Source: Proteiniphilum sp. UBA4084 (GTDB lineage: Bacteria; Bacteroidota; Bacteroidia; Bacteroidales; Dysgonomonadaceae). Taken from it: 14,558 bases of DNA. Of this stretch, positions 5,702 to 13,098 are shown in pieces; the stretch's first letter is position 1, and each line of letters opens with the position of its first letter. The notes under the pieces are model-generated. The model saw only the letters and a list, made by a program, of their open reading frames with translations. It did not search any database and was not told the origin of the DNA. A program made the position numbers and the translations under genes. The DNA lies in assembly GCA_002383605.1 (NCBI GenBank), contig DFYK01000016.1:1-14558 (forward strand), written 5' to 3'.

Positions 5702-8035
5702 TTAATCCAGTCTGATCTCATCCACGAAGATGAAGGCGCGATTCCCCTTCCCGGGATGCCACGCAGGCATCAGGGAGGGTTTTACGGTTACCCTGAAGTA
5801 ACGAGCCTCAACAGGTTCAAAGGTAAGTTTGTGCGTAGATATCTCGGCCCAGTGGTCCTTGTGCTCATCGGTCACTGTCTGATCGATGACCGGCGCGAAG
5901 GTCTTGTTGTCGGCCGATGACTCAATGATGATTTCCGAAGCATCGAAGATCCAGTCGCCCGTCACCACGGCATTGTGGACTTCCGCCTTACTTATTTCAG
6001 TGGGCTGCAGCATATCGATCACAGCTACGAGTTCTTCGCCCTGAAATCCTATCCAACGGCCCGTCCGATAATTGGTGTCATTCCCGTTAAGTCCGTCCAC
6101 GAGCATGGGAGCGCCGTCATAGGTATAGTTTGCCGCCGGTGTGGTGAGCAGCTCGGTGGGCATGAAGGTTGATTTGCTGATCTCGATCTTCTCGCTGAAA
6201 ACTTTGCTCTTCTTTCCGTCGCGAATGGCCACTGCCTTTAGCGTTGCATTTTCTCTAATGGACAACTTGCCTTCGTATCGACTTGACGATTCGTTTGGCT
6301 CGCTGCCATCGAGTGTATAGTACACCGGCGCATCGTCTATGGTGGTGAAGGTCACATCCAGTGCGTTGTTGTCGAAGTTGGCTTTCAGTTCCGCCGCCAC
6401 GTCGAACACATGGGTGGCATAGTTGTAACCCAGCTTGTCGTAGAGCGCCAGCAGCTGCGGCAATCGCTTCAGGAACGATTCATAATTTTTCTTCTCCGGT
6501 TGCATCCACTGTACTTCGCTCATGGCTGCCAGTCGCGGCAGGAGCATATATTCCACATGTTCCGGCTCTTTGATATACTCTGTCCAGAGATTCGCCTGCG
6601 GGCCCAGGATGTGGGTACGTTGTTCCGCAGTGAGCACCTCCGGCACAGGTTCAAAGCTATAAACCTGTTCCAGGGGTACAAATCCACCAATTGCCAACGG
6701 CTCATCGGCGGTATGCTGTGTCTGATAATAGTCGAAGTAGCTGTAGTTGGTGGGCGTCATGATTACGTCGTGGCCCAACTGTGCAGCCTGTATGCCGCCG
6801 CCCATGCCGCGCCACGACATTACCGTGGCGTTAGGTGCCAGCTCACCTTCCAGAATCTCATCCCATCCAATGATGCTGCGACCGTGGTCGTTCAGGAACT
6901 TTTCCATGCGGGCGGTCACATAGCTCTGCAGGTAATGTTCTGCGGTATGGCCGTCACTGCCCTTCAGTCCCAGTTCCTTAATGCGAGCCTGACAAGCAGG
7001 ACATTCTTCCCATCGTGTCTTGGGCGCCTCGTCACCACCAATATGGATGTATTGCGAAGGAAAGATCTCCATCACTTCGGTCAGCACAGCCTCCAGAAAG
7101 GTGAATGTCTCCTCCTTGCCGGGGCAGAGCACATCGTCGAACACACCCCATTCACGGGCTACCTCATAGGGACCACCGGTACAACCCAGCTCGGGATAAG
7201 CAGTCAGCGCTGCCAGCATATGACCGGGCAGGTCCACTTCGGGGATGATGGTGATGTACCGCTCCTCCGCATATTTTACCACCTCTTTCAGCTCCTCTTT
7301 GGTGTAGAATCCGCCATGGGGTATACCGTCATACTCGCCCGTGTTGCGGCCGATCACTGTTTCCTTACGCATGGATCCCTTCTCGATGAGTTTGGGATAA
7401 GCATCAATTTCGATGCGCCATCCCTGGTCGTCGGTCAGGTGCCAGTGAAAGCGATTGATGTTGTGTAGTGCCAGCAGATCGATGTATTTCTTCACGAACG
7501 CTGTCGGCTGGAAATGGCGTGCCACATCGAGCATCGATCCACGATAGCTGAAGCGGGGTGCATCATCTATGGTGGCAGGAGAGAGGGATACCTGCGCGTA
7601 GTTTCCCACGGGCACCGACTTGCGCAGGGTCTGTATACCATAGAAAACACCAGCATCGGAGGCTCCCTCAATGCGGATCTCCCGCTCGGTGATGCTGGTT
7701 CGGTATGCCTCCGGATTATCGTTTTGAAGCCCTGTTGTCAGGATAATAGCATTCTGTTCCGGAGCCATAGTGGTCACGGTAGGTTTTATTCCGGCCGACA
7801 GTTCCAGGTAATCTGCCAGAAATTCAGCATTGCGCTGCATCTTTTCGTTCCCTTCCGGAAAAACAATTTGCGTTGATCCCGAGAGTACAAAGGCTGTTCC
7901 TTCCGCAGTCTCAATCTGGTGGGGCAGGGGAACCACATTGTAGTTTGCTTCGACTGTTCCGCTGCCTCCCTTGCCACAGGAAGCAAGTGAGATAGCCAGT
8001 GCCGCCATGATTTGTAGGGTGTTGATTATCTTCAT
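5702..8035 (-). CDS. Beta-N-acetylhexosaminidase lipoprotein, GH20
   Basis: Exo-acting glycosidase that removes terminal beta-linked GlcNAc/GalNAc from glycans such as host N-glycans, mucin, chitin fragments or peptidoglycan-derived sugars. The 777-residue product has a lipoprotein signal ending LASC (Cys20). A GH20b-like N-terminal domain follows (about 33-155), then the catalytic barrel (about 160-510). Hallmarks are FHWHLTDDQGWRIEI (196-210), PEVDLPGHMLAA (265-276), HIGGDEAPK (331-339) with the catalytic pair Asp335-Glu336, IIGWDEILEG (388-397) and NLWTEY (482-487). The tail holds a chitobiase C-terminal-like segment (VYYTLDGSEP, about 557-617) and a discoidin/F5-8C-like carbohydrate-binding module (about 625-777). 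It starts 24 bp after cutC on the same strand, so the two probably share a message. It ends at a shared terminator. Confidence 0.96.
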   Translation of the reverse strand: MKIINTLQIMAALAISLASCGKGGSGTVEANYNVVPLPHQIETAEGTAFVLSGSTQIVFPEGNEKMQRNAEFLADYLELSAGIKPTVTTMAPEQNAIILTTGLQNDNPEAYRTSITEREIRIEGASDAGVFYGIQTLRKSVPVGNYAQVSLSPATIDDAPRFSYRGSMLDVARHFQPTAFVKKYIDLLALHNINRFHWHLTDDQGWRIEIDAYPKLIEKGSMRKETVIGRNTGEYDGIPHGGFYTKEELKEVVKYAEERYITIIPEVDLPGHMLAALTAYPELGCTGGPYEVAREWGVFDDVLCPGKEETFTFLEAVLTEVMEIFPSQYIHIGGDEAPKTRWEECPACQARIKELGLKGSDGHTAEHYLQSYVTARMEKFLNDHGRSIIGWDEILEGELAPNATVMSWRGMGGGIQAAQLGHDVIMTPTNYSYFDYYQTQHTADEPLAIGGFVPLEQVYSFEPVPEVLTAEQRTHILGPQANLWTEYIKEPEHVEYMLLPRLAAMSEVQWMQPEKKNYESFLKRLPQLLALYDKLGYNYATHVFDVAAELKANFDNNALDVTFTTIDDAPVYYTLDGSEPNESSSRYEGKLSIRENATLKAVAIRDGKKSKVFSEKIEISKSTFMPTELLTTPAANYTYDGAPMLVDGLNGNDTNYRTGRWIGFQGEELVAVIDMLQPTEISKAEVHNAVVTGDWIFDASEIIIESSADNKTFAPVIDQTVTDEHKDHWAEISTHKLTFEPVEARYFRVTVKPSLMPAWHPGKGNRAFIFVDEIRLD

Positions 8036-8059
8036 ATTTTTTGTCTCTTTATGAATGAT

Positions 8060-8821
8060 TTATTTAGATTTATTTTTCCAGGCAGTCAATGTCTCCGCCA
8101 CCTTGTCGGCACGGGTCACCTGTTGGGCGTATTCGTCGATGACAATCACATCTCCACCCATCTTCAGGTTGGGGTTGCGATAGGTCATGCCGCTTTCCTC
8201 CGATACCCTTGCGGAGAGGTGAAACTCTCTGGCGCCGGTATCATTTGCCAGCTTCGCAATGTTGTTTGCATTCACCCCGCTACCCGGCATAATGATCATG
8301 CGGTCGCCGGCTTTTTTTACCAGTTCTTGCAGCAATTCAATGCCTTGTTCTGCCTTGGGCTGTTGCCCCGAGGTAAGCAGCCGGTCGCACCCCAGCTCAA
8401 TGATCCGATCCAGGCTTTCAAACGGGTCGTGACACATGTCGAAAGCCCGGTGGAAGGTCACGCTCATTCCTGCTGCTGCATCCACCAGCTCACGGTTACG
8501 TGCCATATCCACTTCCCCTTGCGGCGTAAGGCATCCGATCACAACGCCGTCGACTCCCAACCTCTGTGCGTTTTCAATGTCCTTTAGCATGATCCGGTGT
8601 TCCAGGGCGGAATAGAGGAAATCTCCTCCCCGCGGGCGGATGATCACGTGCAGTTTTATCTGCAACAGCTCGCGTGCCAGTACAATGTCGCCATACGATG
8701 GAGTGGTGCCCCCCTCGGGAATGGCGGCACAGAGTTCCACGCGCCACGCGCCTCCTTTTTGAGCTTCGAGGCAGCTGGCTACTGAATTGGCGCAGATCTC
8801 CAGTTTGTAGTCGTTTGTCAT
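8060..8821 (-). CDS. cutC: CutC family TIM-barrel protein
   Basis: A 253-residue cytoplasmic protein, the usual CutC length. CutC is traditionally called a copper homeostasis protein, though direct evidence for copper binding is limited. Family motifs run through the barrel: LEICANS (7-13), RVELCA (27-32), GGTTPS (37-42), IRPRGGDF (61-68), TFHRAFD (122-128), LTSG (149-152), MPGSGVN (178-184) and EFHLSA (199-204). The frame extends to 8923, but the family N-terminus MTNDYKLEICANS begins at ATG 8821, and a promoter -7 box lies upstream of that at 8899-8906. It is the first gene of a two-gene unit with the GH20 hexosaminidase 24 bp downstream, which hints at a role linked to glycan metabolism rather than copper. 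No other copper gene is in view. Confidence 0.93.
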   Translation of the reverse strand: MTNDYKLEICANSVASCLEAQKGGAWRVELCAAIPEGGTTPSYGDIVLARELLQIKLHVIIRPRGGDFLYSALEHRIMLKDIENAQRLGVDGVVIGCLTPQGEVDMARNRELVDAAAGMSVTFHRAFDMCHDPFESLDRIIELGCDRLLTSGQQPKAEQGIELLQELVKKAGDRMIIMPGSGVNANNIAKLANDTGAREFHLSARVSEESGMTYRNPNLKMGGDVIVIDEYAQQVTRADKVAETLTAWKNKSK

Positions 8822-8898
8822 ACAGGTTTCTTTGTGAAGGGTTATCCGGCGTTTATCATTGTCCGTCAGTAATTGAATTTTATTACGAATCGGTCTTA

Positions 8899-8906
8899 CA
8901 AAAGTA
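8899..8906 (-). promoter_or_regulatory. Bacteroidetes-type -7 box for cutC-GH20
   Basis: On the minus strand the sequence is TACTTTTG, matching TAnnTTTG. A start site near 8893 would give a leader of about 70 nt before ATG 8821. The -33 region is A-rich on the plus strand but has no exact TTTG on the minus strand, so confidence is moderate. Confidence 0.45.
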
Positions 8907-9091
8907 ATAAATTGAAAGAACAAGTAAAAAGTTTTCGATGGACTGATTGGTAAAATATAAGATTTTCATTCCATACTCCCTGATAATCATAGCAAAACCA
9001 TTTTCGGAAATAATTAAATTGAAAGATTCTAAATTTTGTAAACAGGTTAAAAATTTAATCCTTTTTCAGCACAATTTACCAGTACTTTATC

Positions 9092-9099
9092 TACATTTG
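9092..9099 (+). promoter_or_regulatory. Bacteroidetes-type -7 box for DUF2231-rubrerythrin
   Basis: TACATTTG matches TAnnTTTG exactly and lies 43 bp before ATG 9142. The expected -33 position holds only T-rich sequence around 9061-9067. The leader would be about 36 nt and A-rich. Confidence 0.45.
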
Positions 9100-9141
9100 T
9101 AAGGGTTTAAAAGGAAAAAAGTATAATTAAAATCGTTGCCT

Positions 9142-9573
9142 ATGTTTACACTATCGCATGTGCACCCTATGCTGGTGCATTTTCCCATCGCTTTAATCAC
9201 TGCAGGTTTTTTGCTGGAACTCATTTATTTGTTTCGCAAAAAAGAGGTGTGCCTTACCAAAGCCGGATATTATTTGCTAATACTTGGTGCTTTGGCTACC
9301 GTAATCACCTGGTTGTCGGGTATCTTTTTTACTGCCGAAATGGAAGGAGCAGCAGGGCAGGTACGCGAAACACATGAGTTGATGGCAACCGTGACTGTTG
9401 TGTTGCTGATCGTCGCTGCCGCTATCCGGATGTATGTTGTTGTTAAAAAGAAAGACAATGACAAAAAGCTAAAAAACATTGCTTTTGTTGTGTATGCTTT
9501 GGCCACAATCAGTGTGATGATTACCGGTTTTTTCGGAGGTACACTTGTATATAATTATATGATGCCACTTTAA
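9142..9573 (+). CDS. DUF2231 family four-helix membrane protein
   Basis: A 143-residue integral membrane protein with about four hydrophobic helices: roughly 10-31, 42-64, 80-102 and 112-136. The N-terminus HVHPMLVHFPIAL (His6, His8, His13) and the ETHE motif around His78 are the signature of DUF2231, whose conserved membrane-embedded histidines suggest haem or metal binding, not shown here. The frame opens two codons earlier at a TTG, but ATG 9142 gives the canonical MFTLSHVHP start. It lies 28 bp before the rubrerythrin gene on the same strand, so the pair is probably one operon. A redox role beside an exported diiron protein is plausible inference. No signal peptide is expected beyond the first helix. 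Confidence 0.85.
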   Translation: MFTLSHVHPMLVHFPIALITAGFLLELIYLFRKKEVCLTKAGYYLLILGALATVITWLSGIFFTAEMEGAAGQVRETHELMATVTVVLLIVAAAIRMYVVVKKKDNDKKLKNIAFVVYALATISVMITGFFGGTLVYNYMMPL

Positions 9574-9601
9574 TGTTTAATTTTTAAAAAAAAATGACAC
9601 G

Positions 9602-10216
9602 ATGAAAAAGTATTTGTATTTTATGTTGTCTCTCGGAGCAGTGTTTATGTTAGTAAGTTGCGCCCAGAAGCCTGTGAAGACGATTGCAGACCTGAAAGAG
9701 GGAATCAAAGGTGAAACGACGGCAAGTGCCAAATATGCCGCTTTTGCACAAAAAGCCAGGGAAGAAGGGAACGACACCATCGCCACTTTTTTCGATGCAG
9801 CATCAAAAGCTGAAACCATACATGCTGCCAATCACACCAAGGTGTTGGAAAAACTGGGAGAAAAAATGGAAGCTTTCACGCCCGAATTCGAAGTAAAGAC
9901 AACAGCCGAAAACCTTCAGGCTGCCATCGACGGGGAAACCTATGAAGAAACGGTCATGTATCCCGGATTTATTAAGGATGCGGAGGCCGAAAAAGTTCCC
10001 GATGCCATCAAATCGTTTACATGGGCGATGGATACGGAAAAGAAGCATGAAACATTCTACAAAAATTCTCTCACTGCTTTGCAGGCAGGTAATGAAAGTA
10101 CGTTGCCAGCGGGTTTCGAAGTTTGCCCGGTTTGTGGTAACACCTATGCAGAAGGCAATGTGGATGAAACATGTGCTTTTTGCCAGACATCGCGTGATAA
10201 ATTCGAAAAGATTTAA
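9602..10216 (+). CDS. Rubrerythrin-like protein with lipoprotein signal
   Basis: A 204-residue diiron protein of the rubrerythrin family, whose members typically reduce hydrogen peroxide in anaerobes. The diiron ligands all appear present: Glu38 (GETTASAKY), Glu71 and His74 (ETIH), Glu112 and Glu115 (GETYEE), and Glu146 with His149 (EKKH). The C-terminal rubredoxin-like iron site is intact: Cys175, Cys178, Cys191 and Cys194 (CPVC..CAFC). Unusually, it begins with MKKYLYFMLSLGAVFMLVSCAQ, a lipoprotein signal with Cys20 in the lipobox. The protein should therefore sit on the periplasmic or outer face of the membrane, whereas most rubrerythrins are cytoplasmic. It follows the DUF2231 membrane protein by 28 bp, which could supply electrons or a membrane partner; that link is inference. 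Confidence 0.93.
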   Translation: MKKYLYFMLSLGAVFMLVSCAQKPVKTIADLKEGIKGETTASAKYAAFAQKAREEGNDTIATFFDAASKAETIHAANHTKVLEKLGEKMEAFTPEFEVKTTAENLQAAIDGETYEETVMYPGFIKDAEAEKVPDAIKSFTWAMDTEKKHETFYKNSLTALQAGNESTLPAGFEVCPVCGNTYAEGNVDETCAFCQTSRDKFEKI

Positions 10217-10224
10217 CTACACGT

Positions 10225-10440
10225 TCAGCATGATACGCAAGATACTGAATAAGCCACCGTGATTTTCATGCAGATGGCTATTAGATGCCGCTTGACTGAT
10301 CCCATCCACACGAAGCTTTCTCCCAACGTCAAAATACCAAAATGGGAAGCCAGTCCCGCCACCAGCAGGGGGATAAACACCCTGAAGCCGGTGCTGGCAC
10401 TCAGCCCGATGCCGAGAGCAATGGCACTGAGGGTCTCCAT
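10225..10440 (-). pseudogene. Truncated DUF4126 membrane protein gene
   Basis: The first 48 residues, METLSAIALGIGLSASTGFR onward to FVWMGS, match the N-terminus of DUF4126 membrane proteins, which are normally about 180-200 residues with several helices. After Ser48 (10297) the frame runs on for only about 23 unrelated residues (VKRHLIAICMKIT and onward) to a stop at 10225. The remaining two-thirds of the domain is missing, and the convergent rubrerythrin gene begins almost at once. This looks like a deletion or rearrangement remnant. ATG 10440 gives the family start; ATG 10452 (MEIN added) is possible. It lies 34 bp after the sugar-isomerase stop on the same strand, so it was probably its operon partner. 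A short translated product is possible, but function is doubtful. Confidence 0.7.
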
Positions 10441-10474
10441 ATTTATTTCCATAGCTGAAGGGATATCATTTTTT

Positions 10475-11386
10475 TTAAGAGACGCAATTTCGTCTGACCT
10501 CATTCAGCAGCCGGGGCACTTTTTGATAGGGATCTCCCGCACCCAGCGTTTCGATGGGCAGATATCCCCTGTAGCCGGCTTTTTTGATGAGGCGGAATAA
10601 TTTCTCCAAATCGGCCGGTGTTTCCTTTCCCTCAATCCATACATTCTCTTTGATTTGCCAGGTGACTGCTTTTGAAATGTTTTTCTCGATTTCTGCATAG
10701 GGATCACCCTGCCGATAGCTGCCAATGTCGAGATTCAAGCCCAGCCAGTCGGAACCGACCATGTCGAAGATGCGATCCACATCGTCCGCAGTTTTGATAA
10801 AATCGTTGTGGTTCTGGATGGCGATGATCACGCCAAACTCCTTCCCATAATCACAGCAGGTGCGAATGTCTTCCGCCATCCACCTGAACACCTGATCGCG
10901 CGTAAATCCTTCATGAGAATTTGTTCCCCCGAAGATACGCAGGTTGGGAGCTCCCATCCCCGCCGCAGCCTCAATCCATTGTTTGATCAGTTCGATATCG
11001 GCTTTGCGTGCAGCAGGATCGGGATTGGCAAAGTCATTGCGCACGCCGGTGCCGCTGATATCGAGTCCCAGCAGAAAGGCCTCCCGCTTGAACTCGTTGA
11101 TAAATCCGGTGGAAGGTGGAGTGGGATAACCCGGGAAATAGTACCCCGTGGGATCAATGGCATCGAAGTTGTGTTCTGCACAAAACCGGAGCATATCAAA
11201 AAGATCCACTTTCCCGTCCCGGAGCAGCTGATTGAACGAGTAAAGATTCAAACTCAGTTTGAATTTGTGTGGTAAACCCTCTCTGCTTCCCGTGCTTCCG
11301 GAAAGTGAAAAAGAGGAGAGGACAGGGATTGCCGGAATCACGACCATCGTCTTCAGAAAATTGCGGCGGGAACGGTTTGTTTTCAT
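10475..11386 (-). CDS. Tat-exported sugar phosphate isomerase/epimerase-like protein
   Basis: A 303-residue xylose-isomerase-like TIM-barrel protein (AP endonuclease 2 superfamily). The N-terminus has a textbook twin-arginine motif, SRRNFLK (6-12), followed by a hydrophobic stretch (MVVIPAIPVLSSFSLSG), so it is exported folded, with its metal, to the periplasm. Barrel motifs include FDAIDPTGYYFPGYP (75-89), GAPNLRIFGG (145-154), IAIQNHNDF (188-196), LGLNLDIGSY (215-224) and YLPIETLGAG (275-284). Probable metal ligands are His193, Asp220 and Glu279. At the position where many relatives have Glu before Asn-His, this one has Gln191, as I recall for a periplasmic subgroup. Relatives often work on keto- or 3-keto-sugars, which would fit the DUF1080 protein in this window, but the genes are not adjacent. 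Substrate unknown. Confidence 0.88.
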   Translation of the reverse strand: MKTNRSRRNFLKTMVVIPAIPVLSSFSLSGSTGSREGLPHKFKLSLNLYSFNQLLRDGKVDLFDMLRFCAEHNFDAIDPTGYYFPGYPTPPSTGFINEFKREAFLLGLDISGTGVRNDFANPDPAARKADIELIKQWIEAAAGMGAPNLRIFGGTNSHEGFTRDQVFRWMAEDIRTCCDYGKEFGVIIAIQNHNDFIKTADDVDRIFDMVGSDWLGLNLDIGSYRQGDPYAEIEKNISKAVTWQIKENVWIEGKETPADLEKLFRLIKKAGYRGYLPIETLGAGDPYQKVPRLLNEVRRNCVS

Positions 11387-11430
11387 CGTGTCTTGAATTT
11401 AAACGCTGTGGGTATCAAAGGACTTTCTTG

Positions 11431-11438
11431 CAAATATA
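11431..11438 (-). promoter_or_regulatory. Bacteroidetes-type -7 box for the sugar-isomerase gene
   Basis: Minus-strand TATATTTG matches TAnnTTTG and lies 45 bp before ATG 11386, giving a leader of about 40 nt. No clear TTTG is found at the -33 position. Confidence 0.45.
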
Positions 11439-11486
11439 AATTATTTTTTCAGAACTCCCATGAAGGAAAAAGAATTGGCTGTTTTT

Positions 11487-11518
11487 TTTGTTATTTCTAT
11501 GAAATAGTTGTATTCTTG
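11487..11518 (+). promoter_or_regulatory. Bacteroidetes-type promoter for the GH5 gene
   Basis: A -33 TTTG (11487-11490) and a -7 TATTCTTG (11511-11518, one mismatch to TAnnTTTG) are separated by 20 bp. Transcription would start near 11524, leaving a leader of about 79 nt before ATG 11603. This supports the 11603 start over the frame opening at 11393. Confidence 0.5.
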
Positions 11519-11602
11519 TGGTCGCTGTTGTATCTGAATAAAGGATCTTTACAACTTTGGCAGGCAACTCAAAAAAGAAAACATAATCTAAAATCGAACA
11601 CA

Positions 11603-12682
11603 ATGCGGCAACCATCAGTTTTGCTTATCTTTTTCTTTCTGCTTCTGCACTGTAGCAGTACGCCTATTGTTGAACTGGAAAAGTCTGACGATTCCAAAGA
11701 GACGGGAGAAACCGGAAAATGGGCAACGGCCCAGGAGATCAATGACCGTCTGGGAAGAGGAATAAACATCGGAAATACCTTCGAGGCGTTGCAAGCGTGG
11801 CAATCCCCCTTTGTGTCGGGCGATCTGAAACGCATTGCCGACCTGGGTTTCACGCATGTGCGCATCCCCATTCGCTGGGAGCGTGACGATCGCAGCATGG
11901 CCTCATCGCCTTACACCATCTATCCGGACTTTCTGGCAAAGATTAAGTCGGTGGTAGATGAAGCACTGAAACAGAAGCTCCACATCATCCTCAACATGCA
12001 TCACCACGATGCGCTCTATGCCAATCCGGCTGCCGGCAAAGACCGTTTCCTTTCGCAGTGGGAGCAGATTGCAGATTACTTTAAAGCGTATCCCGACAGC
12101 CTGCTGTTTGAGATCCTCAACGAGCCGCACGATCAGCTCACGTCCGTACTGTGGAACAATTATGCGAAGGAAGCCCTGCAGCGCATAAGAGAGACCAACC
12201 CCAAGCGGTGCGTGTTGCTCGGTACAGCCGAGTGGGGCGGGGTAGGCGGACTGCGGTCGCTGGAGATACCCGATGATCCGCAACTCATACTGACGCTCCA
12301 TTACTACAACCCGTTTCACTTCACGCACCAGGGTGCCAGCTGGTCGGAAGGTTCCGAGGCGTGGCTCGGCACAAAGTGGCAGGATACCGATTTCGAACGG
12401 CAGGCGGTGGCAGATGATTTCAAGGCTGCGGTTCGTCTTGCCAATGAGAAAAACATCCCGATACACGTGGGTGAGTTTGGAGCCTACTCGCGTGCCGACA
12501 TGGATTCACGGGTGAAGTGGACCCGGTTTCTGGCCCGCTGGTTCGAACAACAGCAGTTTAGCTGGGCCTACTGGGAGTGGAACTCCGGCTTTGGCATTTA
12601 CGATCCCCGTATCGGTCAGTACCAACAGCGGCTGGTGGATGCGCTCATCAAGGATCCGATGCCGCAACAAAAAAACAGATGA
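11603..12682 (+). CDS. GH5 endoglucanase-type glycoside hydrolase lipoprotein
   Basis: A 359-residue retaining glycosidase of family GH5 (cellulase fold), probably cutting beta-1,4-linked glucan, mannan or related hemicellulose. The signal ends LLHCSS, giving a lipoprotein with Cys17; His at the position before Cys is atypical. GH5 landmarks are GRGINIGNTFEA (51-62), GFTHVRIPIRW (82-92), ILNMHHHDA (129-137), the acid/base Glu174 in ILNEPHD (171-177), HYYNP (233-237), the nucleophile Glu291 in HVGEFGAY (288-295) and WAYWEWNSGFGIYDP (321-335). The frame is open from 11393, but the signal peptide and an upstream promoter fix ATG 11603. Its stop overlaps the next gene's start in ATGA. Exact substrate cannot be read from the sequence. 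No SusC/D pair is in view. Confidence 0.94.
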   Translation: MRQPSVLLIFFFLLLHCSSTPIVELEKSDDSKETGETGKWATAQEINDRLGRGINIGNTFEALQAWQSPFVSGDLKRIADLGFTHVRIPIRWERDDRSMASSPYTIYPDFLAKIKSVVDEALKQKLHIILNMHHHDALYANPAAGKDRFLSQWEQIADYFKAYPDSLLFEILNEPHDQLTSVLWNNYAKEALQRIRETNPKRCVLLGTAEWGGVGGLRSLEIPDDPQLILTLHYYNPFHFTHQGASWSEGSEAWLGTKWQDTDFERQAVADDFKAAVRLANEKNIPIHVGEFGAYSRADMDSRVKWTRFLARWFEQQQFSWAYWEWNSGFGIYDPRIGQYQQRLVDALIKDPMPQQKNR

Positions 12683-13095
12683 TGATGGAAGATTCATTCG
12701 AACGGCCCGCATTTACACCCGAAAATATCACCGTTTTGGCAGCAGATGAGATTTTTGTGTTTGGCAGCAACCTGGGAGGGAACCACGATGGCGGTGCTGC
12801 CCGGATAGCATTGCAAAAGTTTGGCGCCATCTACGGGCAGGGAGTCGGCCTGCAAGGGCAGAGCTACGGCATTCCCACCATGCAGGGAGGCGTGGAGACC
12901 ATTGCACCCTATGTAAATCAATTCATTGAATTTGCAGGAGCACATCCCGAGTATTTCTTCTATGTAACACGCGTTGGATGCGGCATTGCCGGATTCACCG
13001 ACCGTGAGATTGCACCACTTTTTAAAAAAGCATTGAATCTGAAAAACGTCTGCCTGCCAGAAACGTTTGTCCGGATACTTCACGACATTTCTTAA
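12679..13095 (+). CDS. A1S_2505-like conserved protein of unknown function
   Basis: A 138-residue cytoplasmic protein with no signal or membrane segment. It resembles a family I know from phages and Bacteroidetes under the name A1S_2505: FVFGSNLGGNHDGGAA (26-41), FGAIYGQGVGLQGQSYGIPT (48-67) and VTRVGCGIAGF (96-106), ending in LPETF. The Gly-rich loops recall nucleotide- or ADP-ribose-binding macro-like folds, but I cannot confirm this. Three in-frame ATGs (12679, 12682, 12685) open the gene. The first overlaps the GH5 stop as ATGA, a usual sign of translational coupling. Why a cytoplasmic protein should be coupled to an exported glycosidase is unclear. No nearby ADP-ribosyl transferase or NAD gene is visible. 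Family likeness is good; function unknown. Confidence 0.82.
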   Translation: MMMEDSFERPAFTPENITVLAADEIFVFGSNLGGNHDGGAARIALQKFGAIYGQGVGLQGQSYGIPTMQGGVETIAPYVNQFIEFAGAHPEYFFYVTRVGCGIAGFTDREIAPLFKKALNLKNVCLPETFVRILHDIS

Positions 13096-13098
13096 AGT

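Larger units (their letters stand above)
8822..9141. other. Divergent intergenic promoter region
   Basis: This 320-bp A/T-rich stretch between cutC (-) and the DUF2231 gene (+) has no plausible gene. It holds the cutC -7 box at 8899-8906 and a -7 box for the DUF2231 gene at 9092-9099. I see no strong hairpin, tRNA or riboswitch-like structure in the remaining part (about 8930-9060). Confidence 0.6.

Noticed and set aside
6410..7468. Long plus-strand open frame of 352 codons opposite the GH20 gene
   Set aside because: It lies entirely antisense to the well-supported hexosaminidase, its translation has no recognisable motif, and it reflects the codon bias of the real gene.
8822..8923. 34-codon N-terminal extension of cutC
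   Set aside because: Family members start near MTNDYKLEICANS, and a promoter -7 box falls within the extension.
10248..10282. Imperfect stem AATAAGCCA / TGGCTATT as a terminator between rubrerythrin and the DUF4126 remnant
   Set aside because: The stem has a bulge, an 18-nt loop and no T tract, so it is not a convincing intrinsic terminator.
11393..11602. 70-codon upstream extension of the GH5 frame
   Set aside because: A lipoprotein signal starts at ATG 11603 and a promoter pair lies inside the extension at 11487-11518; the extra residues look like translated non-coding DNA.
11603..13095. A complete polysaccharide utilization locus
   Set aside because: No SusC/SusD pair, sensor or regulator gene is present anywhere in the window; only single secreted glycosidases are seen.
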